From assembly GCA_963932145.1 (NCBI GenBank), contig OZ010574.1:83824049-83888048 (forward strand): a DNA stretch of 64,000 bases, written 5' to 3'. Below are positions 45,571 to 57,001 of this stretch, one piece after another (the stretch's first letter is position 1; every line of letters begins with the position of its first letter). This DNA is from Acanthosepion lycidas. Taxonomy: Eukaryota; Mollusca; Cephalopoda; Sepiida; Sepiidae. The notes under the pieces are model-generated. The model was not told where the DNA came from and did not search any database. It saw only the letters and a program-made list of their open reading frames with translations. A program made the position numbers and the translations under genes.

Positions 45571-46149
45571 TTTTGTGATGTCAATGAACACTCATTGCCA
45601 CTTTTGTGATGTCCATTGTAGTAGAGACTTTGTAATCACAGATAGTACTATAGTATGCTGTTGAACAATAATGGTGTCAGATGCCTTCAAGTAGCACTAA
45701 CACTAATAGTACTTGCTTGATAATACTTGTCAAATAGTAATACATATAGTGATCCAAAAGAGAAATAGTATAGTGAATAGAGTAGAGAATAGTGCTCCAA
45801 AAGAGAAATAGTATAGTGAATAGAGTAGAGAATAGTGCTCCAAAAAGTATAGAGGATAGATTAGAAATAGCGATCATTTAGACGTCATGTGACTTCCTCT
45901 ATGGTCATGTAGTCTACTTAATTCAATAATGGGATCGCCTGTGTTTGCTCTCTGGCAATCTATGTTCAAACTCAAGTGTCAGTAGCAACACTTTATTCCC
46001 ATATAATACTTTTCATTTGTGAATAGATTGCCCAACATTTATTGACATATAATTGGATTTATATTACATAACAGCTCAGTAGTTTTTTCTTTACTTCTAA
46101 CAAAGCATGGTAATGAATGATAATACTTAGGACAAGAAAACACATATAA
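45571..46149. other. Mostly unrecognised; short 42-bp tandem repeat at 45752-45848
   Basis: CCAAAAGAGAAATAGTATAG, TGAATAGAGTAGAGAATAGT repeats about 2.3 times with a 42-bp period. 46103-46149 is a fragment of the 12.6-kb dispersed repeat. Confidence 0.75.
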
Positions 46150-47685
46150 GTTTCACCATATTATGTCTTGATTAGGCTACTTGCCATGACAACACCAGAA
46201 TTATTCCCAACTGACTCCAATGAACTTCTACTCACTCACTTTGAGTTCTTTATTTAAGGCATCATGCCTGTTACCAGGAGTGTCTTATTTACTATACAAC
46301 AATATCATGCACCAAAGATGTTTGTTCCAGAATTCCATAGTCAAAAGTGAAACATGAAGTTGTATTATATACATATAGATACTTATATGGCCTATCACGG
46401 TACCAAGGTCAAGCCAAAGTAAAAAGTTAAAAAGCCAGATTTTAAAAACTGATTTTCAAAGTAGAAAGACCATCAATATTTAAAAGACTTTAATTATTTC
46501 AAAAGTTATTTTAACGGATACCTGTATTTGAAATAGGTAACCTGTTTTTATTATTAGACAGTGTGTATTACATCTATCTGCCCACATACTCAGGAAACTT
46601 TGATAAAGAAAATGTTCTATCCAGCAAGGTGCTGTGTCCACCTTTGTAAGAGAAACCACCATTTGAAATGGTGTATCTTAAACTGCTTTGCCACAGAGAG
46701 TGAACAGTCCACCAAGTTTCTGTTTTCTCTTTTAAGGAAAGCACAATTCCTCATTCAGATCCTTTTTCTCAAAAATGGGTTCAAACTCAGCGGGTGAGCA
46801 CATTTTCTTTAATAAGATTTCTCAAGTGCACAGATCTATAAATGTAATATAGACTGTTTAAAAATAAAAAAAATGGAACATTAAATTCAAATATGGATAT
46901 CCACTAAAAATAACATTTGAAGTAATAAAAATATTGGATTAATTAAAAATAAATCCATTTAATCTTTTGAAAGACTGTATAATCTTTGTTTCTATTTACT
47001 TTTATTTCTATTGTAACCTAAGGAAGGTTACTGAATAGAATAATCAAACGAAGGTGGGTAATGAACAATAATACTTAGGACATGAATAACACAAATAAGC
47101 TGCTAGAAGTGAGTCAGGTGAATTCTACAATGAATCTCCAACTGCAGACCAACATACAGTATTTACTACTGTATTTATGTGAATGGGGACCTATCCATTA
47201 TTTTCCGTAGATATGCTACAACACTTAGTATTTTAGTTGGCTTTTGGAAGACTTCTTTCACTATTCCAATGTGCATTCATATTCGATGTTACATTTTCCA
47301 TCCTCTGTTGAAACACTTCTCAGATATTTAAGCTTTTATACCCATTTGATGTTGATATTTCTATGGGCTTTTTTCTCTTGCTGACAACCATACATGGTTA
47401 ATCTTTTCTTGTTGCTTTCCTTTACTTCCTTATCTCTCTGTCCAGAAGTACATGATTAGTTGTCATATTTCAATGATTCCTAAAGGTCAACATGTTTATT
47501 GCTGCTGTTTTTATCATCTTAGATATCTCCACTTCAGTCATCATCTGGTTTACTTCCTATCTAGTCACCTTTGAGTGAACTCAAACTTACCTCTTTATTT
47601 CACTTAATGAGATATGATATTTTAATTGACTCTATATCTTGCCTGATGCCTACCTAAGTTTAGAATTGTTACTTTTATTGGTCTG
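46150..47685 (-). repeat. Composite repeat block, copy B (inverted partner of 13.02-14.54 kb)
   Basis: The reverse complement of copy A: LINE RTE fragment (about 47225-47400), dispersed arm (47011-47230) and foldback element (about 46495-46950) in mirrored order. It retains about 10 bp (TAGCCTAATC region near 46170) that copy A lacks. The similarity stops at GGTCTG, 47685. Confidence 0.9.
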
Positions 47686-48205
47686 TGCAATAATTCATCA
47701 TTTATGAAAGCAAAAAGATCTCTCCTTGAATTGATCTATTCTTTAAATGCTTTGTCAAAATAACATTCTTGCAAATCAATATTGTAATGAACTGTAGTAT
47801 TGTCAGGATCTCAAGACTTTTGAGACCAAATTGTGGTAAGTCTGAATGCAAATGCTTTTATTCAAGAGGTGGTTGTCCTGTAGAACACAAGAATGATTTG
47901 GGGCAATGAAATAAAAAAATTTCTGTTAAAGAGACTTCAAGCCGACTCACATCTGCTGAAATGTCAAGAATGCAAAAGTGAAAAGACAATGGAAAAAGTC
48001 TGAGACAAAGAATCCGAATTGGTTATTTGATTGCTCAGGAAGTCTATGAATTTATAATTTCAATGCAAAATGAAGACAACTCAAAGGATTATTAATAGGA
48101 AAAGTTTCCTTGTAAAGCTGCTACTATTCTTTCATTCCATTTCTATCAATTGACTTTGGTTAGAACAGCGTCTTCTTCCAAATATTGGCATGGATGTAGA
48201 ATATA
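47686..48205. other. Non-coding, nothing recognised
   Basis: No supported feature. Confidence 0.4.
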
Positions 48206-48680
48206 TTTACACCTGTTGCTTTCTTTATATCTTTCTCTCTCTGATTTTTATTCCTTCTCTCTCTTTTACTTTTATTATCCATCTTTCTCATTCTCTTTCT
48301 TTTTCTCTTATTCTATTTTTCTTTTTTCCTCTTCTCTCTCTCTCACACGCTTACTGCTTTTTATCATTTATTTCTCTCTTCTCTCTAAATACATTTTTTT
48401 CACTTTTCTCTTCTTTCCTTTCTCTCTTTCTCTTTCTGTTCATTTCTCTCTTTTGCTATCACTATCTTTTTATGTCTTTTTTCTTCTTGTCTCTTTGTAT
48501 CCATTTATTTCACTGCCTCTTCTTCCTATACTCATTTCTCTCTTTCATTCCTTTCTTTTCTTATTTTTCCTCACCATTTCTTTTTCTCATTATCTATTTC
48601 TATCTTATCTCACTCAGTTCCTTCCTTTTTTCTATCTTCTTCATCTCATTAGACTCTTTCTTCCTCAGTTTCTCTCTTGA
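48206..48680. repeat. Polypyrimidine (CT-rich) tract, about 470 bp
   Basis: The plus strand is overwhelmingly T and C, with TCTCTCTC runs and TTTTCTTTT blocks. Two overlapping frames stay open for 176-200 codons, but their composition (Ser, Phe, Leu, Tyr) only reflects the base bias. Confidence 0.92.
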
Positions 48681-49627
48681 GAGTAAGCATAAATATTTTA
48701 TAAAACAGAAGATTTCTGCCAAAGAAAATTCCACTTCCCCATCTACAGGCAACAAACCACATCTATCTAGCTCCCCCTACTGTTTCTGGTAATCCAAAGA
48801 GTTGCAGCAATTATTGCATGTTATGCAAGCAAACTGGGATTCTGCATCAACATATTGGAAGGCAATATTTAAATATGAAGACTATGAAACGGCACAATAA
48901 ATGGAATCAATGAGTCATGATTGAATTCTAGCTATGTCTGTTGCATTCACTTGGCTGAAAGTCTTGAATCCGTCTCACCCACAGCTATATTAGGGTGCTT
49001 GGAAATTAACCAACCAAAGAAGAAGTAGAGAAACTGTATCTCGAATTAGTTTAACACCACTTCTATCAAACAGTGTGTTGTTTAAAATGCATTTTAGAGT
49101 TAGATTTAGAAAACCTGCAAATAGGGAATTTGGATTCCTCATGTACTTTCACATGAAAACTGAACATAACATTCTGCCACCTGGTGCAGTCTTTTAATTA
49201 GGAATACCAACCTTTCATTTTTACATCACATTTACCTGTAATGAAAAATGAGTTTTGCATGTCAACAGAAAATGAAAAAGACAGTGGTTATCCCAAAATG
49301 AGAAACTAGTGTAAATACCAAAACCAGGATTCTCTTCACAGAGATCCTCACTTTGTGTCTGATGAAATATGAAAATTGTTGCCCATTACTAGCTACTGGA
49401 ATATAGCAGGACAATCACCAAAGATATTTATCATCAGCTACTTGATTGGGTAAACAAAGTACTATGTTGTAAGTATCCTGCTTTGGTAAATAGAAAAGGT
49501 ATTTTCCTCCAGTACAAAAACACAGCCAAGAAAAAATAAAATCATTAGGATAGGTTGTTTTTCTACATCTTCCATCCTCACAAGATCTAAAACCTACAGA
49601 TTTTAATTTATTTTAAATACTAGAACA
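48681..49627. other. Non-coding; partial SINE at about 48890-48990
   Basis: ATTGAATTCTAGCTATGTCT and GTTGCATTCACTTGGCTGAA resemble the B-box and body start of the 14.82-kb SINE. Otherwise nothing recognised. Confidence 0.4.
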
Positions 49628-50651
49628 TTTCATAAGTGACATAACATTCAAAAAACATTTTTTTTACAGAAAAAAAACAGATTTCTTTATACATAGAATC
49701 AAACCTTCCTGCTGGGCATCTTTTTTTGAAAATGAAGGTGATTTCATTTTTGCTAAATAATATTTAAATAAATTTAACTTACATAATTTTCATATCCTTT
49801 CTGGTAAAATATAATTACTTTCCAATCACCTTAATAGCATGGTACTTTGAATTTTTAAGCCTTGGTTGACAATCAGTCTATGAGGAGGACAAACAATCCC
49901 ACCTTATAAAACATCTTTTCTATTGTAACTCCATTAATATCATCTAACATTGTTACCATTTCTGTATGATTCATTAGTCTATTAGTTGTAGCAATAACAA
50001 ATATTTTTAAAACATCAATTTTCCAACAACTGATAGTTCAACACCTATTTTAATCTGACAAAGGAACAAGAATACTGCATATATATAATGTAATTTTTTG
50101 ACTAATCATGGCTGTTTATAAGGAAAATAATATGGTAATATAAGCTGTTTATAAGGAAACATTTGGCCTTCATTGACCAAGCAACCAATGTTACTTTCAG
50201 TTGAAGTTTATAAAATCTTTTGATTAAAAGACTTTTTCAGAAAAATACAAGGTAACCAAAAAAGTTCTGTCCGTTTTTTGATTAGTCATTGAATGAAGTT
50301 GAAATATATACGAAATGCATGTAGCAATTGTTTTCAAATTCGGACAGCTGGAAGTAGGAGCATCAGATGTTATAACAAAAAACACACACACTGTGCCCGG
50401 CCATCAGTTACAAGCCAGACAGCTGTGAGAAGGATGGAAGTGTCTAGAGATCTTGTTTGGGGCTGTTTGCTTTACAACTTCAAAATGGGCTTATCAGCAG
50501 CTGCATCAAGTCGCCGTGTCAAGAATTTGGGGATAGTGCTGTGGATGAATGTACTGCAAGGCATTGGTTTTGAAAATTCAAGTTGGGAGATTTGTCTCTC
50601 CATGATTAGCCTCGCAGTGGACGACCACAGATCTTGAATGATGGAGTCCTG
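49628..50651. repeat. 1.02-kb direct duplication, copy 1
   Basis: TTTCATAAGTGACATAACAT at 49628 through GATGGAGTCCTG at 50651 recurs at 52350-53374. I counted only about a dozen base differences plus small homopolymer changes, so identity is near 99%. The right border lies inside the mariner element at 50248-50910. Confidence 0.95.
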
Positions 50652-50910
50652 AGGGCAGCCATTGAAGAGGACAGTAGTCTAACGTGTGGTGAGCTTGCAA
50701 GACAGTTCAAAGTTTCCGATGAAACAGTTAGACTTCACCTGCAAAACCCCCTGAGTTCTACTGCAAGGGCATGGAACAGATGGAGACACATTGACGGAAG
50801 GTGCTGGATGCCGATGGCAATTACTTCGAAGACTAAATATAAGTTACACATTCTGTGAAGTGTTTTCTTTTTTTCCTTTAAAAACAGACAGAACTTTTTT
50901 GGTTACCTTG
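50248..50910 (+). mobile_element. Mariner deletion derivative, 663 bp, intact ends
   Basis: CAAGGTAACCAAAAAAGTTC at the left and its complement GAACTTTTTTGGTTACCTTG at the right, each next to TA (50246-50247, 50911-50912). It encodes only the N-terminal DNA-binding half and the last codons of a mariner transposase, with the catalytic core removed. Confidence 0.9.
50293..50860 (+). pseudogene. Mariner transposase N-terminal half joined to C-terminal tail
   Basis: The first HTH region reads LLYNFKMGLSAAASSRRV, then, after a frame change, SRGRPQ-type SGRPQILNDGVLRAAIEEDS, then SLTCGELARQFKVSDETVRL and HL (second HTH, about 50634-50740). Near 50750 the sequence jumps to KVLDADGNYFED in another frame, the usual mariner C-terminus. 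The catalytic triad region (about 150 codons) is deleted. Confidence 0.85.
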
Positions 50911-52349
50911 TAGTTTGTTGAAAGTCCTCAAGTAATGTGGTTTCTTCTATTTGGTACAGTTCTTTGGATAGCTCCATTTCATGGGATTCAAAGAATTGTC
51001 CTTACTAAGCCCTACAGGTTTCATTTGCTCAAACATATTTTTAATCATTGATTTGAGAAAGTGATTTTATAGAGTTGAAAGTTTAGATATTTATGCATAT
51101 GTTTAGTGACATGCATGACATCCTTATGAATGTCTTGATCTGATGAAGGTATTTAAGAATGTGACTTGAGTTTTTAGGTTAATGTTTTCTTTTTGTAGCA
51201 ATTGATGATGTTGGATGAAATTTGTACTCGTCTATCTTATGTTCAATTTCTTTATCTCCTATACTAAATTTCCTATTATTGATCTATAAGCCAATTTATT
51301 TGAAGTGTTTGCTATTTACTAATTCCACATACTGAATTATGAATTCAGGGTAGGTGCCATCACTGCTTTCGTTCTGATTCCAGATCATTGTTTCTGTTTT
51401 AGAAAGGCTTAAGTCCTATTTCTTAGAACACTTGATAGTGTTATACTCAACTTCAATTAGATTTCTTTCTGGTTCATTCTGTGTGTCGGTCAGATGTGAA
51501 CATAAAGAAGGCAGAAAACAAAATAAAAAAGTAGTTTTCTGCACATAGGCACTGAGCATCATGTCCAGACCATAAGGCAAGCTCCCTCCCTCCCCCCCCA
51601 TTGAAAGCAATACAGTGGCCAATTATGAATGTTCCTGCCAGAAAAGGAGATGGCCCTGAGGATTGCCAGATCTGCTTAAAAGCAGGTTTCTTGCAACGAC
51701 CAAGGCAGTTGACATCCAAAAGGCTACCTGCTGACATGCAGGCACACTGTTGTGCTGTCACCACCATGACCACTTCTCTCAACAAAATCGTTACCACTCT
51801 CAGGCTTCAGTAATCTCAACTCTTCAGAGCTTCAACATCACCAGGTTCCCAACACCAACTACCCTAATTTATAACACCTCAACATTGTCACCACCCAGCT
51901 ACAGCCCTTCCTTGCAGTCACCACCATGACCCCATTTCCTTGATACTTGCAAATCTAACTGAACACTCTTCTCGATTCACAAAAGGCATACCTTGCAGTC
52001 ACCACCATGACCCTGTTTTATTGATACAACATCAAACTGAATCCAACTGAACATTCCACTATGGGCCTACCAGCTACACCTAATCCCTCATTGCCACTGC
52101 TGTCACCTCAGCAACCAACACATTCTATCATGAATCAACCCACCACTGTGCCCTTGATCAATCAATACGTGTATCAAACCCAACCAACAGCTAATCCACT
52201 CTGAACCTATCCTGTGATCTTGGCCAAGATAATGCAAGAAATCGGTCAACACCCAGCACTACCAACAATACCCTTACACCTAATTGCTTTCCTGATGATC
52301 AGCAATTGAAGATAACATTTTGTCCAATTTTCTAACAATTGTAAATCTG
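50911..52349. other. Non-coding; C/A-rich 51.6-52.2 kb with repeated phrases
   Basis: GCAGTCACCACCATGACC occurs near 51916 and 51993, and a partial form near 51757, in a C/A-rich stretch. An open frame 51601-51813 (PARKGDGPEDCQICLKAGF) has no family I recognise. Confidence 0.4.
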
Positions 52350-53374
52350 TTTCATAAGTGACAGAACATTCAAAAAACATTTTTTTTACAGAAAAAAAAA
52401 CAGATTTCTTTATACATAGAATCAAACCTTCCTGCTGAGCACCTTTTTTTGAAAATGAAGGTGATTTCATTTTTGCTAAATAATATTTAAATAAATTTAA
52501 CTTACATAACTTTCATATCCTTTCTGGTAAAATATAATTACTTTCCAATCACCTTAATAGCATGGTACTTTGAATTTTTAAGCCTTGGTTGACAATCAGT
52601 CTATGAGGAGGACAAACAATCCCACCTTATAAAACATCTTTTCTATTGTAATTCCATTAATATCATCTAACATTGTTACCATTTCTGTATGATTCATTAG
52701 TCTATTAGTTGTAGCAATAACAAATATTTTTAAAACATCAATTTTCCAACAACTGATAGTTCAACACCTATTTTAATCTGACAAAGGAACAAGAATACTG
52801 CATATATATAATGTATTTTTTTGACTAATCATGGCTGTTTATAAGGAAAATAATATGGTAATATAAGCTGTTTATAAGGAAACATTTGGCCTTCATTGAC
52901 CAAGCAACCAATGCTACTTTCAGTTGAAGTTTATAAAATCTTTTGATTAAAAGACTTTTTCAGAAAAATACAAGGTAACCAAAAAAGTTCTGTCCGTTTT
53001 TTGATTAGTCATTGAATGAAGTTAAAATATATACGAAATGCATGTAGCAATTGTTTTCAAATTCGGACAGCTGGAAGTAGGAGCATCAAATGTTATAACA
53101 AAAAACACACACACTGTGCCCGGCCATCAGTTACAAGCCAGACAGCTGTGAGAAGGATGGAAGTGTCTAGAGATCTTGTTTGGGGCTGTTTGCTTTACAA
53201 CTTCAAAATGGGCTTATCAGCAGCTGCATCAAGTCGCCGTGTCAAGCATTTGGGGATAGTGCTGTGGATGAATGTACTGCAAGGCATTGGTTTTGAAAAT
53301 TCAAGTTGGGAGATTTGTCTCTCCATGATTAGCCTCGCAGTGGACGACCACAGGTCTTGAATGATGGAGTCCTG
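52350..53374. repeat. 1.02-kb direct duplication, copy 2
   Basis: Contains the left 404 bp of the mariner derivative (start 52971) with TA before it, but is cut off at GATGGAGTCCTG (53374), before the second HTH and the right end. Confidence 0.95.
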
Positions 53375-53689
53375 GAGTTTCTTTTCATAACCAAACACTC
53401 ATTATGACAATAGATTATGTTGTTTTGTTTTTTATTCAAGATCATTCTTATCCCAACTATAAATACCTATGTTATCAGTACCTACTCACTCATCATCTGT
53501 GCATTGGCCTTGGGAGGGGAAACAAAAAGCCCTACTAAAATACTGCAAAATTATTCTTAATCTGTATCACTGCTGAGCTGAGTTAAAAGTTGAACTATTG
53601 TGTCAGAATAATAAATTTAGTTGTATATAGATTAGCAATTTGGTCTCATCATTTCACTATTGAACTAGCTAAGATGCAACTGTGATTTC
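53375..53689. other. Non-coding; shares a 28-bp string with 55.54 kb
   Basis: CTTGGGAGGGGAAACAAAAA GCCCTACT at 53509-53536 is identical to 55536-55563. No other feature. Confidence 0.5.
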
Positions 53690-53935
53690 TAGTCTAACAG
53701 TATTTTCTCACACTTCCCAGCTTTGGAACTCCTTTCCCTGATAACTACAATTCAAAAATTCAAATGCAGCATCAATCACTATCTTCTGTCTTCTTGAAGC
53801 CTGTTCTATTTTACCCTTTTCTCAATCCTCCCCATTTTCCATCTTCTCATTCTCTTTTACTGTCATTACCTGTAACTCCCTGCATTCTAGTGGCTTTGCT
53901 ACCTTGCTTGGAGTGAAAAGATTAAGAAAAATATC
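53690..53935 (+). mobile_element. Jockey/CR1-like LINE, 3' end and tail
   Basis: TTTTCTCACACTTCCCAGCT, TTGGAACTCCTTTCCCTG and TTCAAAAATTCAAATGCAGC encode the usual C-terminal end. The tail CTGTAACTCCCTGCATTCTA ... GGAGTGAAAAGATTAAGAAA matches 11.97 and 42.64 kb. Confidence 0.68.
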
Positions 53936-54233
53936 CCATATCATTCCACAATGGTGCATTCTATGAGATCTAATCAATATACACTTTTCATGAACTGTAT
54001 GTTAGATCAAGGAAATTTTGGCAAGCCAGTCAAGAATTTTGTCAAAAAATTTAATCTTGGAAATATTATTTTAAGCTTCTAACAGTCCTAATGTTCTACA
54101 GATAGGAAACATAGAGGATCAGAGGTACATTATTGAATTATATTGCATGATCTCTGATTATCTTGCAAAAGGCATAATCCAGTTAGATTCTGGAACAAAT
54201 GATACTAAAAGATCAATATTATTCTTCCTCTTC

Positions 54234-54345
54234 TATCCACCATGTTCTTTCACTCGTGGGTGATCATGTCTCTCCACAACTTCCTATCCTTTATAGCTCT
54301 TAGCAATGTTTGTCTTTTTGCCATGCCTCCCTTTGTAATAGCTGT
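54234..54345 (-). pseudogene. RTE-type LINE C-terminal fragment, short
   Basis: ATGTTCTTTCACTCGTGGGT, GATCATGTCTCTCCACAACT and TCCTATCCTTTATAGCTCTT match the end of the fragment at 45.23 kb. Confidence 0.55.
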
Positions 54346-54349
54346 CAGC

Positions 54350-54640
54350 TCAGAATGAGAAATCGAAGAGCTGTTTGAATTTCAACTGAATTTGTTACAT
54401 TTACTTATGCACAAATATCCCCAGAAAGGTATAAACCCATCTATTCCCTGCTCCAGCTATAAGTTAAATAGTAGGAATTGTAGCTGGAAAAACCATTGTT
54501 ATACTTAAGAAAATTATTAATATAATATTTACTGACAAAAAGAAAGAAAATAATTATTCTTACAATCCAATATATGTTTTGGCTTTAAATAACCCACAAA
54601 CAGTTAATAAGATATTAAAAAGTTCAATTAAAACAAATAA
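54350..54640 (+). mobile_element. tRNA-derived SINE
   Basis: AGCTGTTTGAATTTCAACTG (B-box region), TTACATTTACTTATGCACAA, ATCCCCAGAAAGGTATAAAC, AAGTTAAATAGTAGGA and AAATAACCCACAAACAGTTA align with the 14.82-kb copy through to the tail. Confidence 0.68.
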
Positions 54641-55574
54641 AAATCTCATCTCATTCCAGTATCTATTCACACGGATTCATCAGGTAGATGGTCTGCTGCC
54701 TTCCCCTGTTTTTCTTGGTTTTTTTATATGTCCTATGTGCATTAAATTGTACATTTATTATAAACTAGCCTAGAAGCTTCTCTTCAGTCAGACTTTAGAC
54801 TAACTCTTATGAAGGGATTTTGAGCCTTTGGATTTTTGTCATCAGCCTTCTATATACGTAAAAGTTATAAGAATTTAGAAATAATAAAATTATTTTATCT
54901 TTATTCAACACCTTGATTAAACATAAATTTTCTTTGTATATGCAACCATTCTCCTTTGTTTACATTTAATTTGCATGCAATTTTTCTTTTCTTTCAAAAT
55001 CATCATTCTTTATGATCCCTTCACATAATGTCACTTTTCAAAGACATTAGGGAATCCAAACTATGTAATATTTTGAATATGTCACAGTATGCATGATAGA
55101 AAAAGAAAAAAGTATATGAACAATGTACCTTGCCCCACTTAAGTTTATCAATTGCAATTGTGACAAAAAATGATTGTTTTTTTTTAAACTTTTCACTCTG
55201 CTTGATATTTACATTTAACTTTAAATGAGTTATTTAATTTTTAATTGTGTCTTTACTACAGTAGTTAGTACATGTCACTTCAGGTTGTTTATGATTCATC
55301 AAGATCAAAAAACGGATAGACAGATGGACAGACACACATACACTGCACTTTATTTATATAGAAGAGTTGATAAAAAAAATGTCTTATTCACAATCTATAG
55401 TAATCATTAACTATTACTCACCATTTCATGATGTCCTTTATTCTTTTTTGATTCAGCTTCCTAAATATTAACAAATAGTTCAGTTTGGAATGTGTAATAA
55501 TCTTGGGTATGTTTTTGGGATGAGTATTTATTATTCTTGGGAGGGGAAACAAAAAGCCCTACTTAGATTGTTTA
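54641..55574. other. Non-coding, nothing recognised
   Basis: AT-rich. A short C-terminal-like open frame to 54773 has no known domain. Confidence 0.35.
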
Positions 55575-55800
55575 ACATCATTTACAGTTTTATTATTATC
55601 CTCCTCTTTCTTGTTATTACAATGTTTCAGCCATTGTGCTCTCTGGACTTCTCAGGATAACTTACGGGGAATTTTGAAATGGAATAGTCTAGTTCTGATT
55701 AACCAAAACTAAATATCCTGAAAGATGGACAGCAGAATAACAAGAAACTACCCACAAAGATTAAATTAAGATAGAGACTTTACTCCAAATGTAAACAATA
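55575..55800 (+). mobile_element. Palindromic retroposon, decayed
   Basis: ATCATTTACAGTTTTATTAT, TATCCTCCTCTTTCTTG and CAGCCATTGTGCTCTCTGG (left arm) and ACTCCAAATGTAAACAATAA (right arm) match the family. The centre has CTGAAAGATGGACAGCAG as at 41.5 kb. Confidence 0.55.
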
Positions 55801-55829
55801 ATCCCTCCTATTTTACAAGATCTTTTTCC

Positions 55830-56640
55830 ATTACCAGTAAACTGATTGGGATTCATGTTGTGACTTTCTTCAAGATGCCCTTTGGACTGATATTATTAAC
55901 CTTCCTGTTAAGAATTGTGCCTTTGAGGTTTCTTCTTGGTTTAAAGCCAGCATCAATACTTTTGTGCCTTCTCAGAAACAATAATGTTCTCCGTGGTTCA
56001 CACTGGCCTATTCAGCCACTATAGACTACAGGAATCACTTTTCCTGGCTATATCAATGTAACACTTCTGATCACAACAGAAGCCTATTTGTGTTTGTGCA
56101 TAATAATTGTAAACATGTCATCAAAGTTTTGATTTGCTGATAGAATGACACACTGCATGGCCTCTAACAACTTTTGTTTTTGTGACGACTGGCTCTGTAA
56201 AAGTTGCTATATTAAATACGAGATTTCCATAAAGTCTGTGTGCAATCTAAAATACTTAAGTGTTTTAAATTGCACACCGACTTTATGGACACCCTGTATA
56301 TGGTGACAGAACAAAGAAGAAACAATGAAGGTTAAAGAAATCTTGCTTGCTTTCCAGCTTGTTGGAAATTCTCCTCTGCTGTCCTGGTCTTTAAAAAACT
56401 TTGGAGACGTTTCTGACCCAACTAACTACGGTCCCATGAGTCTCCTACCACTCTTTGGCAAAATCTTTGAGGCTTTAATCAATAACAAAATAGTTAAGCT
56501 TCTCACCTCCCACAGTCATCTCTCTGATAAACAATATGGTTTCTGCTTTGCCCAGTCTACAAGCTGTTGCTCTAGATGTATCGAAGATGTTTCACAGGGT
56601 TTGGCATGCTGGCCTTCGGGAATATGGTATTACAGGGTGA
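55830..56640 (+). pseudogene. Jockey/CR1-like LINE fragment
   Basis: SPWFTLAYSATIDYRNHFSW, LYQCNTSDHNRSLFVFVHNN (linker after endonuclease; about 55990-56130) then DPTNYGPMSLLPLFGKIFEA and LTSHSHLSDKQYGFCFAQST (about 56415-56570). A 140-bp segment with a MITE separates the two parts. The frame is broken after the SDKQYGF block. Confidence 0.78.
56216..56299. mobile_element. Short mariner-type MITE inside the LINE
   Basis: CCATAAAGTCTGTGTGCAAT, CTAAAATACTTAAGTGTTTT and AAATTGCACACCGACTTTAT form one palindrome. The right end reads ATACAGGGTGTCCATAAAGT on the minus strand, a common mariner-type terminus. Confidence 0.65.
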
Positions 56641-57001
56641 TCATTTGATTTAATCCAATCATTTCTGTCTAACCGGTTCAGATGTTTGTTCATCTTGTAG
56701 TCTGCCTCATTGTGTACAAGGGTGACATGTTGGTGTACTTATCATAGCAAAAGCATTTATCAGCATGCCGTAAGCACTGGATTTGTCATTGGTAATGTTC
56801 TGGTGGGTTATTTTAGGTAAATCGATGTTGAGGTGCCAACTGGTGATGATGTAATGCATCAAAATGCCAGCTGCACTGTTGGCAGTAGTGTCCATAGACA
56901 ACACAACAGATTCAGGGACATTGATCCATTACCAATTCATATAGAGCATATAGAATGCATTCTTTAATATGTGATGATGTTGTTTGATGTTGCTGGAACT
57001 T

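Noticed and set aside
45877-45900. CRE-like GACGTCATGTGAC as a promoter element
   Set aside because: A single short motif with no nearby gene or start site.
48150-48792. Two overlapping open frames of 176 and 200 codons, hydrophobic and Ser/Phe/Leu rich, looking like membrane proteins
   Set aside because: They follow directly from the polypyrimidine composition; no conserved motif, and two frames stay open at once.
50293-50637. A novel 114-codon host protein present in two copies (also 53016-53360)
   Set aside because: The frame is a mixture of mariner N-terminal sequence in and out of frame, inside an element with clear inverted ends.
51474-51813. Open frames on both strands near 51.5-51.8 kb with a Cys-x2-Cys
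   Set aside because: Single CxxC only, no second half of a finger, no splice structure, overlapping frames on both strands.
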